Shown here piece after piece: positions 46,674-60,800 of a DNA stretch of 64,000 nt (the first letter of the stretch is position 1; each line of letters opens with the position of its first letter). Both the position numbers and the translations under genes were made by a program. The notes under the pieces were generated by a model that was given only the letters and a program-made list of their open reading frames with translations, searched no databases and was not told the origin of the DNA. The stretch comes from Cliona cf. orientalis (taxonomy: Eukaryota; Porifera; Demospongiae; Clionaida; Clionaidae). The stretch is taken from assembly GCA_963930775.1 (NCBI GenBank), contig OZ005703.1, forward strand, positions 8,122,001 through 8,186,000, written 5' to 3'.

Positions 46674-48451
46674 GATACTGTTGAGGCTGTAGCTCTGTGT
46701 TGATCTGCAGGTGATGGATAAGAAACGCTACCACATGTTCGTGTACATAAGTACACTGTGGAACATTACTGTGGTTAATGCACTTGTACAGCAAAGTACA
46801 TGAAGTCAGTCATTAGCCTATCCCAATAGAAATACATAATTTTACCTATAATTTATAGTAGCTAGTCTCTCCTGTGAAAGGTAAGATAGGGCCTAGGGTC
46901 AAGATACAGCGTGCAACAATGAAATGGTGGGAAAGGATCAGAGGATAAGGCTCTAACTACTTCTGTGACTGCTTGGTAAAAGTATTTACTCAAGGAAATC
47001 TCTCAGCGCACACATAATAATTATGCTAATGAATGGAAATCTTGTTTCTTATCTACTCATCAGTACTTCCAGCAACCAATAAATTTATATTATTATCAAT
47101 AACTGTGAAGTAGGAAAGTCAATTCACTGCCATAGAGAGAAGATTTGGGGATTTACTATGTTTACTGTTGTGGTACTGTGTATCCCGATGCTTGGCAGTT
47201 AATCATCTAGATATCTTTGCTAATCTTATTGTACAATAGGTGGTCACTGCGATATGCCCTATACTTCCATCTGCAATGGCGATTTTATGGACATTTTGAT
47301 CCCTGACACTACACATTAACAGAATGTAATAATAATAATATGGTTGTATACTAGTCCGTTTACTATGAGAAAACAAGAGATCAAGACACTAGAAAAGATA
47401 GATCAAGCGATCAAGCAAGCTTCAAGGAACGAATCAAACAATCAATCACTCATATTATTGGCGATCACATTCTTGATCTCCGTACGTCCGTCCCAGCTGG
47501 AAGTACAGGACACATAGTGGCGACTATCTGTTGCCGTACACGTATACCACGAGTACTATAATCAGCTTAATTATGCAAATATTATGATAGTGAGGCCCCA
47601 AGACAGGTGCAGGATTAGCACAATTCACACCCAGTACCAACTGATCTAAATAATATTACTGTAAACAACTGCCGCCCAAGCCTTAAGGCAGGACTACCTC
47701 ATCTAGGAAAAATAATTCACAAGAGCAAATCACACACCTCATATTAATGAAACTAATGTCACTGTTGTTTTGCTTTGTGTCTGTTTCACTATAACTATTC
47801 ATACAGAAAAAAAAAACATGAGAAAAAATTATACTATGCTTCTGCTCCAGATCAACTATTTTGAAGATTGGAGCCTCATACAACAATTAGACACACTGAG
47901 TTAGATATTTTACACCATAAATTGATTCAACAGCCTAGTCAGTGAGGCACTAGATATCTCACACAGCTACCTTCATACTAACATATTGTAGTTAGACTGT
48001 CCATACTATGATACTGAGACTAAATCTATGGACTGCCTGATCACAGACAGGTAGAACTGTGAGTCTGAGATAAACATCATGGAGCTACAACTACAAGCTC
48101 AGCTAGATCAGACCCACATGATTGCTTACCTCAAAATTATGAAAGATTGTGACCAACGAACGCCGAGCTCGAGCTTATTACTTGTTACGTTTGCAGTAGA
48201 CCTCAGTCTCCTTACCGTCCGAGTTCAGTTGCAGCGGCAGTCTTTAGTATCACATGCATCAGCACGTGTGGTATTATACGTATACTAGCGCAAGTACGCA
48301 TGCGCGAAGGTAATATACCAAAATTACAAGTATAGCACTCAAAGACTATCAAATTAAAGGTGTACCTATATCTACAATGATTAACTATGCCCTAGCTATC
48401 ATAGTAACATAGGGCCTATGTTACAATGCAGTAATAATGAATTATGGACTG
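46674..48451. other. Spacer between receptors D and C
   Basis: Counterpart of 3034-4906. It carries the receptor C promoter side and the receptor D 3' flank. It has an acceptor (CACCTGCAG) just before the start codon of C. No intact gene is seen. Confidence 0.6.
48130..48300 (-). other. Putative 5'-untranslated first exon of receptor C
   Basis: It ends in the same strong donor (GTAAGCAATC) as the segment at 4502. The exon start is not determined. Confidence 0.33.
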
Positions 48452-48806
48452 TCATTGATCATCTTGTGCAGCAGTTGACTGAGTTGAAGGAGTGTCAGCA
48501 GGTTTATTAGTGTTGCCATGGATACTGGTGGTTGTCACGGAGACATAGGCTGGGCACTGGGTGAACTCATAGTCTCCAGTTGATGCCATTGGCTGCAGCT
48601 GCACTGCCTCCGCCTCTGTGGGATGGGGCTTAGCCGGGGCTGGAATTTTAACATCCTCATAAGTAGCTGTAGCCTGATTGTACTTGTCCAGTATCTCATA
48701 CTCATGATCAGTGGTTTCAATGGTTTCATAAACCTCTCTCTCTTTGTTAGTGGTGGGAGACAGATCACTTAACATCACACTCCCTGGCGCTTCGTATGGC
48801 AAGGGT
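48452..48806 (-). other. Tail exon of receptor D: ITAM, x6 spacer
   Basis: It is almost identical to the tail of A, with VYETIETTDHEYEIL intact in frame. The later site reads YVSV instead of YVPV. Its conservation despite frameshifts upstream suggests the upstream damage is recent or is bypassed by splicing. Confidence 0.75.
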
Positions 48807-51800
48807 CTGTTTATTAGAGAATAGCATAAATATTAGAAATTTTCTATTGAATGGATTATTTTTACTTTTGGTTTGGACTAAATTGAGATCTTCGGCTTTT
48901 AAGTACCAGGGCAACCGTAATAACAATTACGGCAATCGTTGCTGCAATAATGAGCACCACAGCTACCACCACCCCTCCTATGATGGCCACTGTGTTGTCA
49001 GAGCTGGATGGGGTAGCAATGGACATTCGATTTCCAGGACGCACAGGAGCTGTAAAAAATAGAAGAGATTGATACATGATAGGGAGGCTCAGATAACAAG
49101 GTTTGTTGAATACTCTTTCACGTTCAGCTACCTGACATCCCAGCTCCTGTCGATGTTCTAACAGTAACATCATACTCAGCTCCTGATTGGAGTCCTGAAA
49201 TAACAGCTTGATTCTGTGTCCAAGGAACAGTCACAGTTCCTCCTAATTCACTCTGCCTCTTCCTAGAGTCAATGATGATGGTGTACGTGACAATATAGTT
49301 AGCCAATCCCTTCAGCTCCACCAAAGTGAACTTGTTCCAGCTCACTCCTATGGAGGTGGGGTTGAATCTCACAAATACAACATTCTCTGGTGGAGGTGGC
49401 TCTGGAAATTAGAATATTACGTGAACCTAGCTTAATTTACATACTATGATGGTCTCTGATTGATGAGCTTCTCCACTTTACCTCCTTCCTGGGTGAAGCA
49501 ATAGGTTTGATTTTCTTCCCCACATCCAGCCAGGTTGATGGCCTTCACTGTGATACTGTAGGGTACTTCAGCAGCTGAAAATGTGCAGCAATAATAATAA
49601 TAATATTATATAATCTAATACAGCAATAATAATACCAAGTCCAATGATGGATGCCTCTCTTCTATAAACAAACTGTTCATTCACAGCCTGAGACTGGGTG
49701 ACCTCCCTGGTGCCTGGCCTGTGCTCTAGTCTGTTCACTATCACTTGATAGCTGACCACTTCACTGCCCAGCCGGGTAGGCAGATCCCAGGAGAAGGAAA
49801 GCTCAGATGGTGAAGAGCTCACAGAACAAACCAAGTTCCTAATCTCACCAGGTACTACATTGACACAAAATTTATGATTTTCATACTACAAAGTGCATTA
49901 TAAGAACTCACAGTCAGTGTTAACTTGCACTGTATCTGTTCCAAATGTATAATCGTCAATTTGAGCCTGTGGGATGTTCACTACAGATCGACAGGTGTAC
50001 TGGCCTCTGTTGTTAGGAGTAATGTCACTGAAAATGAGCTCTCTAGTTTGAGGATTCATTCGTGGATTTCTGGACTCTCCAATAGGCACGTCAGAGCCTC
50101 CAGGGGCCACCCATACGATGGTGGGTGGAGAAAAGAGATTCTCCACTTGAGTAGCAGTGCAGTTGAGGGTCATGACCTCTCCACATCTATCCAATTGACG
50201 ACGAGATACAATGGAAATAGTAGGAGGTCGAGAGGGAAGAGCTGAAGGTAGAAAGAGTACTAGTGTGCATAACAGCTACATTTGTATGTACTACATTAGC
50301 TTACGTGCAACTACCAAATTGTAACTATCTGTGCCATTGTATTCTATAATGTGCGGAGAATTGTCTGAGGAACGAATAGTGTAAGTCACAGTGTACTCTC
50401 CTGAACTATCAGTGGCCACAGGTAGCAATGACAGCATAATCTGATATGGAGAAACTGTGATCACTTGTGGGACAGTATCACCAGTCCACATTCCTGAAAC
50501 AGTGACAGGAGTATTGACAGTTGAGTCAAGATCAATGCAGCCAGTAGTAGTCAAGTTTGTTCCATTGTAGGCAGTGGGGTGAGGGAGGACTGAAAACACA
50601 GGACGGGGAACTGCAGAGATTAATATTGTCTCAATTGCAGCTCAATTTCAAATCTTTCACACTGACAACTTACTTTGAACTCGGATGGTTTGACTGGCGG
50701 TCCGACTGAGGGAATCAATTCCTTGTATGTCTATAGTAGCTCTGCATGTGTACACACCTGCTTGGGATGTGCGTATGCGGTTGAAAGTCAGCATCCTATT
50801 TGTAGTGCCTCTGACTCCCAACTGGTCACCCATAATTGTATCAACAGTGCTACTTCCTTGGGGGAATCCCCACACCAGGGTTGGTCTCTCTACAAGGTAC
50901 TCATCAAAAAGAGCAGTGCAGGTTATGGTATCCTGGCCACCAGCTTCAATAGATATTCCTTGGATAGGGGAGACAGAGACAGTAGGAGCTTGGAGAGCTG
51001 CAGAATAAAATCAGAGACATCAAAATTTTGAATTAGTTTACAGTGACACTTACGGCCAATACTGATAGACTCCAAGCCAGAAGTAGAGTCACTAGTGATC
51101 ACATTTGGCAGTGATGATGGTGATCTTATGAAGGCCGAACAGTTGTATGCACCAGCATCAGCTTCAAGAAGATGACTGAATGTCATATTAGCCTCAAAAA
51201 TATTTTGTCCAACTGATATCGGCCGTGGGGAAACACTGACTCGATCAGTGTCTGATAATCCATTACCCACGACGCTGCTCACCACCATAATTTCTGTATC
51301 CACTCCAGTTGTGTTAGGGGTGATGATACAAGTGAGGGAGAAGGAGGTACCAGCATTGAGGGTAGTATTGCGACTGCGACGGAAGGTCAAAGGTGAGATG
51401 GGAGCAGGCACTACAAGGACAAAGAACTGTTATAATTGCTCATACATTTACATGAACTGTGAGCTCACATTTGACTTGAACTGGGAAGGCAAAGAGTTCA
51501 GGATGGTTGATAACCGATCCAGGAATGGTCTGAAGAGTTCTACAGGTGTAATCGCCAGCTTGAGAGGTGTAGTGGCTATTGAAGACCAGTCTGCTTATGA
51601 GACGAATATCAGTGGTAGGACCAACTCCAGAAATGGTAAAATTATCTCCACTGCTAATGACATTGCCCCTTGGATCAAGCCACTCTACTGCTAGAGTGGA
51701 TGTAGGTGGGAGGTCAGGCTCCCTGTTGGTGTTGCATATCAGTATAGCCAGAGAATCCAGCTGTAGGAATACCTTCAGCAGTGATATTAGCAAGTTGAGT

Positions 51801-54800
51801 TGGAAAACCTGTAGAGAGAATAATACTATATGAGTATTACATTATAATTATCATAGATATATATCAGAAATAGCAGTAATTTGTGAGTCATTGTTGAGAC
51901 AATAATATACATACCAGAAACACTAATAGACCGTGAGTTGGATGTTGTAGCAGTAGAAATAAAGGCAGTATCTTGAGGAGTCACAGTCACATCACACTCG
52001 TATGTTCCAGTATCAGTGATACTCAAGGGGTTGAATCTGAGAGTGATGTCATATGGAGGTGAGCTCATTGGAGGGTTAACGATGGTTATTCTTCCATTTT
52101 CATCTCCATTCATCAGCTGTGCGCGATTCCTATTCCAGATTCCCCGTACTGTGACTGGAGTGTCCACCACATCACCCAGAGTGATGCTACAGGTGAAGGT
52201 GAGGTCCAGGCCTTGGAAGAAACTGGTGTTCCGTGGAGATCCAGAGATGATGGGAGGTGGAGGCATAACTGGATATGGCAAAAATAAAGTCAATGCCGGT
52301 ATCATGCCAGCACAATTATATACATTGAATAGAAACATTTGTTGTTCTATCTCCAGATATGTCCACTCCAGCCTCTGGGATGTTGAGCCTGGCAGTGCAG
52401 GTGTATCTCCCAGCATGACTGGTCCGCAGAGAGGGGAAGGAGAGGAGAGGAGGTGCTGAGGTAACATCACTTGATAGACTAGCATCTTCCCTAGTCCAAG
52501 TCAGCACAGGAGTGCCTCTGATTCCTTCTTGTATTGATACTGAGCAGGTCAGTGTGAGAGGCTGTCCAGCCGTCTCCAAGCGATTGAAAGGATCAATACT
52601 CACAGTAGGAGGGGAGGGAACTGCAGAGGGAAGATTATTACACATGTACACTTGTAACACCTTTATGTTCTTGAATGGTTTATTACAACACTCACAGTTA
52701 ACAATGACTGAGGCAGTTCCTTCTCCCATTTCACTTGTAGTGACTAAGCTTGACACACCAGTAGGAGGTCTTGCTCTGGCTCGGCAGGTGAAGGTAGTGT
52801 TATCAGCTGTACTCAGAGGGTCTAAGGTGAGGGTGCTGGTGAATGATGGTCTGGAACCAGTCACTGAAGAGATGGTCACTCTAGCATCATCACTGGACAA
52901 AGGCATGCTTCCTCTCAGCCAAGTGATGTCCATATCAGATATTTCTATATCAGTATCAGTGGCAGAGTTGATGGAGATGGTACAGGTGAGAGTGAGAGGA
53001 GCTATACGACCAGCAAAAAGAGGACCAGGAGGAACAGTCGTGACCACATCAGGAGTGGAGACTGCATGGGAAAGTATCATACCACTACTCAGACGATAGA
53101 GACATCCTTACTTCGGATTTCAAGATCTTCTTGAGTAGAAGGCATCAATGCTGCATCGAGAGCTGGAGAGGTAAAAGTACCACTACACACAAAACTCCCT
53201 TCGTGAGATGTCCGCAGTGAATCAAAGGTCAGAGTAGAAGTGACTGTCGTATCTCCAGTGGTACCAGATACAGTGATTCCGTTTCCATTGGTGACAGCCA
53301 CTCCCCCTGTGGTCCATATTGCAGTGGGAGAATTGATCAAACCACCCACTGTCTTGGATACATTACAGGTCAGGCTGTAGACCATCCCAGCTGTGGCAGT
53401 GCCTGAACTACTGATAGTGGCAGTGATGGCATCAGGTGGGACTAAGAAGAAAAAGAAATGTGTAATCACATTAAGAGAAAGGGGACTGAAAGGTGCACAA
53501 AAGATATTTATTATTAATTTTTGACAGACACCATCATCACCTTACCATCAACATTCACAGTAAAATTCTGCGCTGCTGTTACTGTCATTTCATTCCCTCC
53601 ATCTCTAGTCACCCTACACACATAGACCTGGGTATGAATACTGTCATTGACTGGAGAGAACACTAGATCCAGCTCCTGGATGCCAGTGAAAGCAGCACTG
53701 TCCACCACAATCCCATCTCTCAGCCATTCTATCATCGATGCTGGAACATCACTCTTGCATGAAGCAGTCGCTGACTCGATCACCAACACTGAACTGATCT
53801 CGAACTATAAATACACCTAAATTGTATTCACATCATAGTCACACGAACATATTACATGAAATGATATTAATCACATTACATAATAAACGGCCAACTAACC
53901 ATTGAGGTCCACAGTCTCTTGAACGGGAACTGTGACTCTAACATTACTGACCTCACAGGTGAAGGTACCCACAAAGTTAGTAACATTGTCATTGAAGAGA
54001 ATACTCTGGTAGGTAGCATCCACAGCATCCACCAGCCTCTGGCTTTGCTCATAGAGAGAGAGATCCACTGGGACACCATTCTTCCTCCAAGTGACAGTGG
54101 TAGGAGGACCACCAGTGGAGGTACAGGTAAGGGTCGTCGAGTTTCTGTCAAACAGCAGAGATGTGATGGAGGGAGAACCTAAAAATATGTCATTAAATTC
54201 ATTGAATCAAAATGTACTTGTCTATCTCACCATCTCTCTGAGGGTATATTCCAACATAGATGTTCTTGCTGGTTCCACTAGCATCAGGTATCTCACAGCG
54301 ATACACTCCACTTGGAGCTGTGTTAAAACTGAATCGATCACGGTGCAAGCTCACAGCACTAGACACTCGATTTTTGATGAATAGTGAATTATCAGATGTG
54401 ACTGGTGTGTCATTAGGTAGGTACCACTCCCTGGTCACACTGGCTGCATTAGGTGTCTCACTGTCACTACAACACTCCAAGCTGGGAGTCAGGCAGAACA
54501 GAGCTGACATGAAGAAACTACTGCCAATGTCAGTCACAGTCACAACACTGTTGTTACCATAGAGCTGACCATCCAGGAGAAAACCAAGGTCTAGAGAAAA
54601 AACAATGTAAGCAGCATTCTATTTCATATAGTTACACTCACCCTGAGGAGCAGTGGTGCTGGCTATGTAAAAAGCTGGTGGGCCGCGCACGTCAATGTCC
54701 GGATTTGCAGCTTGCACCTCAAATGTGTAGTTGGTCCGAGGTGGCAGGCCAGTGATACTGAGCATTCTGTCATTGTCTTCAGTACCAGAAAGTGTTTTAG

Positions 54801-57800
54801 CAACTCGATCACTTGGATCAGAACTCAAGGTGGGAAAGTTGACAATTCTATAGCCATCAGTATGTCCATTGCGCACCTGACAGTCAACCCGATCCCATCG
54901 GATGGTGATGTTAGTGACACTCACAGCACTGGCAGTAAGGGACTGCACTAACCCAGGGGCTAAGGAGTAGAGACAGTGTGATTAAATAATATGCAAAATT
55001 TTAATATGTACCTGCTGAAGCAGTAGTGGCCATGGCAGGCTGTGATAGTACACTCCTTGTCACATTATTGACAGCTGTTAGTGCGATTCTGAACAGACTA
55101 TCCTCCTCCACCAGAGTTGAGACACTGTTGTTCAAAGAGTATCTTCTCAGTGTGCCATCATTCACTGATACAGTGACTGGAGGGATTGGTGGTCTACCAA
55201 CCTCAGATTCACACTCTTCAATGAAATACCGGTAGTTGATCTCAAATCTGTCCACAGCATTAGCTCCCTCTGGGTGCTCCCAGGTCAAAGTGATGGAGGT
55301 AGGTGTGGTAGCAAATGCCCTCAGGTTAGTGGGAGGAGGGAGGGGGGCTGTAGTGAAAGCATATTATTTATTCTTGATAATATTAAATATTAATGTAAAA
55401 TACAGGCATACAATGAGGTATGTACCAACAGTTATGTCAGTTGATCCAGATGTTGTTCCACCAGAAATGATGGTAGCTTGGCAGGTGTAGCTACCAGTTC
55501 TAGCTGCACCAACTGAGACAGTGCTGACGTATGTTGTAGTGTTCACCATCACAGCTGGTACTGGGTTAGCTGACTTAAACATCACATCTGCTGGTCCAGT
55601 CCACTCTGTGTTGACAGTCACTGGAACATCCACTGCTGGACTCAACTCCACAGCACAGGTCAGAGTAACACTGGCTCCTGCAATCACACCTGGTGGAGCA
55701 GTGACAGTCACATCAGTAGGAGCTGGGACTGAAGGAAGAAAAAATTACAACAAAGATGCTAATAAACAATAATATACAAATCCTATGGTGCAAATCTTAC
55801 AATTAATATCCACGATGTCGCTATTCTCCACCACCACACTGCCCACAGTGGCTCGACATGTGTAGGTACCAGCATGAGAGGCCAGTAAGGGAGAGAACTG
55901 AAGTTGACTGGTACTAGTGAGCTGAGTTCCAATGCTATTAAACCACTGATAAGTTGCTGGATCAGTTGTTCCAGTGACAGAGCAGTCCAGGGAGTAGTTC
56001 TGGCCAGCAGTCAGAGTACCAGTGGAGGTGATCACAACACCAATTGAACCTACAATAATTTTGTAAACAGGTGAATTTTTGATAATACTGTATAGCCGGA
56101 AAATTTGGCAGGGAATTAAAATTTGGCGGTTTGGCGGTCTATATTACAACCGCCAAATTAAAATCTGCCAAAAATTTCCTACTCACATATATATGTATGG
56201 CAATCCCGTACCGAACCGCCAAATTTAAAACTGCCAATATTTCCGGCTATACAGTAATAATTTTAGTGACAATTTTTTTACCTATGTTAGCACAGACTCT
56301 GAGAGGCCGGGTATCTCCAGCAGCATCAGGTACTTCACAACAGAACAGTCCAGTTGGCATCATGATATTAGTATTGAGGCGGTTCAGATTGACTGTTCCA
56401 TCATCTCCTCTGTTTCGGTAAAATGTTGTAGCCACACCTTGAACAGAAACAGCTGTTCCATTAGGAAAGTTCCAGTCTCCAGCTCTGACTGCTGCACAAC
56501 ATGGCATCCTGTCAGTGATGCACTGGAGTCCATTGTTTGAATTTGGAGGTGGTGGCATAGTAACAGTATCAGTCTCCCCGATCTCAGTGATTTGGATGGC
56601 ACTGTTGTTAGCATAGACCACTCCCCTTAGAGAGAGGTAGACACCTGTTATGTGTAAGGACTGCTATTGTTGTTTCACGGGCCCAACCAACCCTCTAATT
56701 TGCAGATTTGAAAAGAAAATGTAAATGTTTAAGTTTGCATGCGCAAACAACACGTGGTCAACTGAAATCAGTATAGCAATGGCGTCGATGAATGCTTGGC
56801 CCTGTGTGTCTATCAAACGAGGTGGATCAACAGTCGTTTCTCGTAAGATTGTTGAGTGCGAGTAGACAGATACACTCGTAGAGAGGGTGGACCCGAGTTT
56901 GAGCCACAGAAAATCAGCAACTCTAATTGCTTTTTTTCAAACCGACCTACCGACCCTGAACTTTTGTCTGGCATGCCCATGAAACAACTATTGCAGTTGA
57001 AGTGGCCTAACAAGTAATTTGTGTGCATAATGCATGTTGAGCAACAATATTACGGAATATTATGGATTTAAATTTTAACACATCTTACCTGTACCAATAG
57101 TGATCTTATCCATTCCAGTTACTCCAGTACCACCAATAATTAAAGGGTTCGCTGTCACTAATTCAACATTAGCCATGCAAGTGTACTCTCCAGATTGGAT
57201 TCTCTCAAATGGGCTGACTGTGGCTGTACTGGTGTATCTAGTAGTGCTCTCCATCACTGAGTTAGTAACAGGAGTGATTGTTACTCCCATAGGTGCTGAT
57301 ATCTGAGCAGTCACAGTCACTGGAACATCCACCAATGGACTCAAATCAACAGTGCAGATCAGAGTAACAGTTGATCCAATTGGACGAACGGGGCCAATAG
57401 GAGTACTGGTTATCATCACTGCTGGATTTGGTACTGGTCAAGGAGAGGGGTATATATGACAGAGGCAATCATCAAGAACATCAATAAAATTTTAAGTTAT
57501 AATGACTTCACTCACTCTGCATAGTGACAGTTGTGGATACCGAGTCCATAACACTGCCCAGTATAGCTCTACATGTGTATGTCCCAGCATCAGAGGCTGC
57601 CAGTGGGTTAAGTGTCAGTGTGCTCATGCCTCCATTCGTCACCACTCCAGATGTGATCATGTTGTTCATAGGACCCATCAGCCAGGTGATGGTTGGCTGA
57701 TCATTTGATCCAGTCACAGTAACAGTACATCTCAGACTGTAGCTCTCCCCAGCAGTGGCAGTACCAGAAGAAGTGATGGGGGAGACAGTGACAGAGACAG

Positions 57801-60800
57801 GAGATGGTGAGGTGGCTGGGAAAATTACAGAATGGAAATACATACTGCTGAATCGGAATTTCATCGAGGCCATTTCCTAGCAACCAAATTTATCGGCTAT
57901 CAGCTAGAGGATCACAGCATTGTAAAGGGATTATATCTACCAAAATAGTTGCCTTAATAGGGGCTGGTGCATTCAACTGGTTAATCATGTATCTAGGCAA
58001 CTATTACATGTGTGCACACATGCATAACACAAGACGTACACACTGCAAGAGACCAACTGACCTGGAGTCTGTGTTGTTGGCATTTCAGTGGTGATAGCAT
58101 CAGTAGTTGTTGCTTCAGTAGTAGTTTGCATTTCACTGGTAGTAGTAGTTGCCTCCATAGTGTTAGTTGGAGCGATAGTTGGAGCATCTGCATAATAATA
58201 ATAATTATATCAAACTAAACTGATGTATTGACATCCAAATCTCAACTATTACTAACTGACAGAAGTGAAACCCATTCAAGGAGGGTGATCATCTTACCAA
58301 CAGTAAAATCCAGTGGGGGGGAGGGGGGGGGGGGCTAGGGCCACTACGCTATTCGGGAATTGTTAACATTTTAATCATTATTTTAGGCATACATAAACAA
58401 TAATCCTCTAAGAATTTTAATATCCACCGTGAGTACCAATTCTCCTGCTATACAGCACATTATGCCATGTCTTACATGAGAGTGTGATATTAAAAGGATT
58501 AGACACAGCACTGATGGTGCTTGGGAGGATGGTGGATGAGATATCAACTGCACATGAGTACTGTCCAGTGTCAGAGTAAGCAAGGGAAGAGAATGACCAG
58601 GTTTGCAGTATTTGATCTGGCACCACCAGTCCATTCCTGGACCACTGGTAGGTTGTGGCAGGATTAGTGATCATATCAGCTCCAATGATATTGCAGGCAA
58701 GGGTTAGTGCTGCATCTACCATTGGAGCTACATCACTACTAACAGTGACAGTAATCATAGGGTCTGCCGGAAAGGTCAAAGGTTGAAATACTGAAAGCAG
58801 TAACTAATACTCACTCTGCACAGTGACTGTTATTTCTGCAGATCCTACCCTACTTTCCAGCACTGCTCTACATGTGTATGTTCCAGCATGAGCAGCCGTC
58901 AGTGGGTTAAAGGTCAGTACATACACATCACCCATTGTGCTGACCGTCTCAGAGGAAACCGGAGTGCCTGTTGGATCCAGCCAGGTGACACTTGATCCAG
59001 TCACAATAGAGCAGGTCAGGCTATAGACATCACCAGCGATGTTCTTACCAGAAGCAGTGATGGTCGCAAGCATGTCAACTGTAGAGAATGAGAAAAATAT
59101 AATATTATTACAAGTATGTTTGATATCACAATCATGGAATAATGGCCAATATGCATGAGTTATTCACAGTATTAAAGCTCACAGAAAATCTCATCTTCCT
59201 AGCTGTACGCATGTCAATCGTTAGTACAGTGCGCATGCCAGCTGCAGCAGCACGAACTTTGAACCTATTAGAATTATTTCATAGACCACACCCCTCAATG
59301 CAGGTGTCGAATCTACCACCAGGCTATGACGAAAGAACAGACCTCGTCTCTTGTTTCGCTCGAGGCTTGGCATGCGATGGCCTGCTGAGCAGGCCTCTCG
59401 AAATGCGCGGCACTTTGCGCCGTTCGTTCGAGAATGCATCTCTATGGCCACCCTTGTTTGTGCACACGGCACTGCAATTCTGACCAATCGTGGGCCTTCT
59501 GAACTTGTAGAAGAGCGCATCTTTTATGCCCTCCAGGTTAGGATACGGACTATATAAGAAAAATGATCATCTGAAAAATGTTTTTCGTTGTAGCTATATA
59601 GTATAATAATCATTATCTATCTGTATGCACAAAGCCTAGGAGTAGCTACATACAGTATTCAGTATCTTGAGATCTATACATACGTATTTCTACGCGTATG
59701 TTTCGGCATACTGGGGGGAAGGCATATTATGTCAAAGCTACACAATAGATCTCAAGAGGGGCTATCAGCAAAAAGGGGGTGATTACCCTCCCCCTATTAA
59801 AATGCGACTTCATCTGCACATGCTTGACACGTAAACGGTTGTTGATATAGTATTTCTCACATTCAGCACCATTGAAATGAGTGAGGCTTCAGCCAAAATA
59901 ATTAATAATAAGCACACTGGGATGGCATAATCTACAATACCTGTACCTATTATTATAGAAGAAAAGTCACTGGACACAAGGTATATTATTATGTTCTAGT
60001 TAGCTCTTGTTCACTTAATACAAATCATCATAATACTATGAGCTGAAATACTCACCAATGTTTATATACAGATCAACCGGTGACCCATTGGCTTGAGGAA
60101 TATTACATCGAAACTGTCCAGTAATGGTGCCAGTAGATCTGCGGTTCAGTAGGATATGCCGAGACCCCCTGCTTCTGTAGTAGCCGTTTGTAGTAGTGCC
60201 ACTCAAAAGTACCATGCCACCATCAGGCATATAAAACTCTCCAGCACGCGTTTCACCACCAGTATTCCTACAACAAGTGGTGCTGTCGGTGGTACACTGA
60301 AGGGCATCAGCTCCCTCTCCAATGTCAGTCCTCAGCACTGTGGAGCCATCAGGGTAGGCTACTCCATTGAGGTAGAAGCCAAGAGTTCCAGCTGAGATGG
60401 ATAAAACGATACCATTAATGTTTTTACAGACACTATGATTATCTCTATAGGGATAATAATGATTATTATGATTCATTTTTATCAGTGCATAAAATAATAA
60501 TTATGCACATTTACATGTATAATAATATTTTGTACCATGGTTGTAACATTCTGACCAATCAGATTAATTTATAGGAGGTGTCTAAATAAAATAGACACCT
60601 ACCTCTGAGACTATGAAATTTTACATGATCATGCCCGCTAGGGTAGTTACAGCATCTTTTGTTAGTGAAAGAGATAAAGTACAGAGCTCTAGTGCTATGC
60701 AGAGTACTGTATGCAGATCATTAGTGGGCAGGTCTTACTGCGTTAACTGAATGGATGGAGCGAATGATTGCTAGGCCGTAGATACATTGTTAGGACCACG

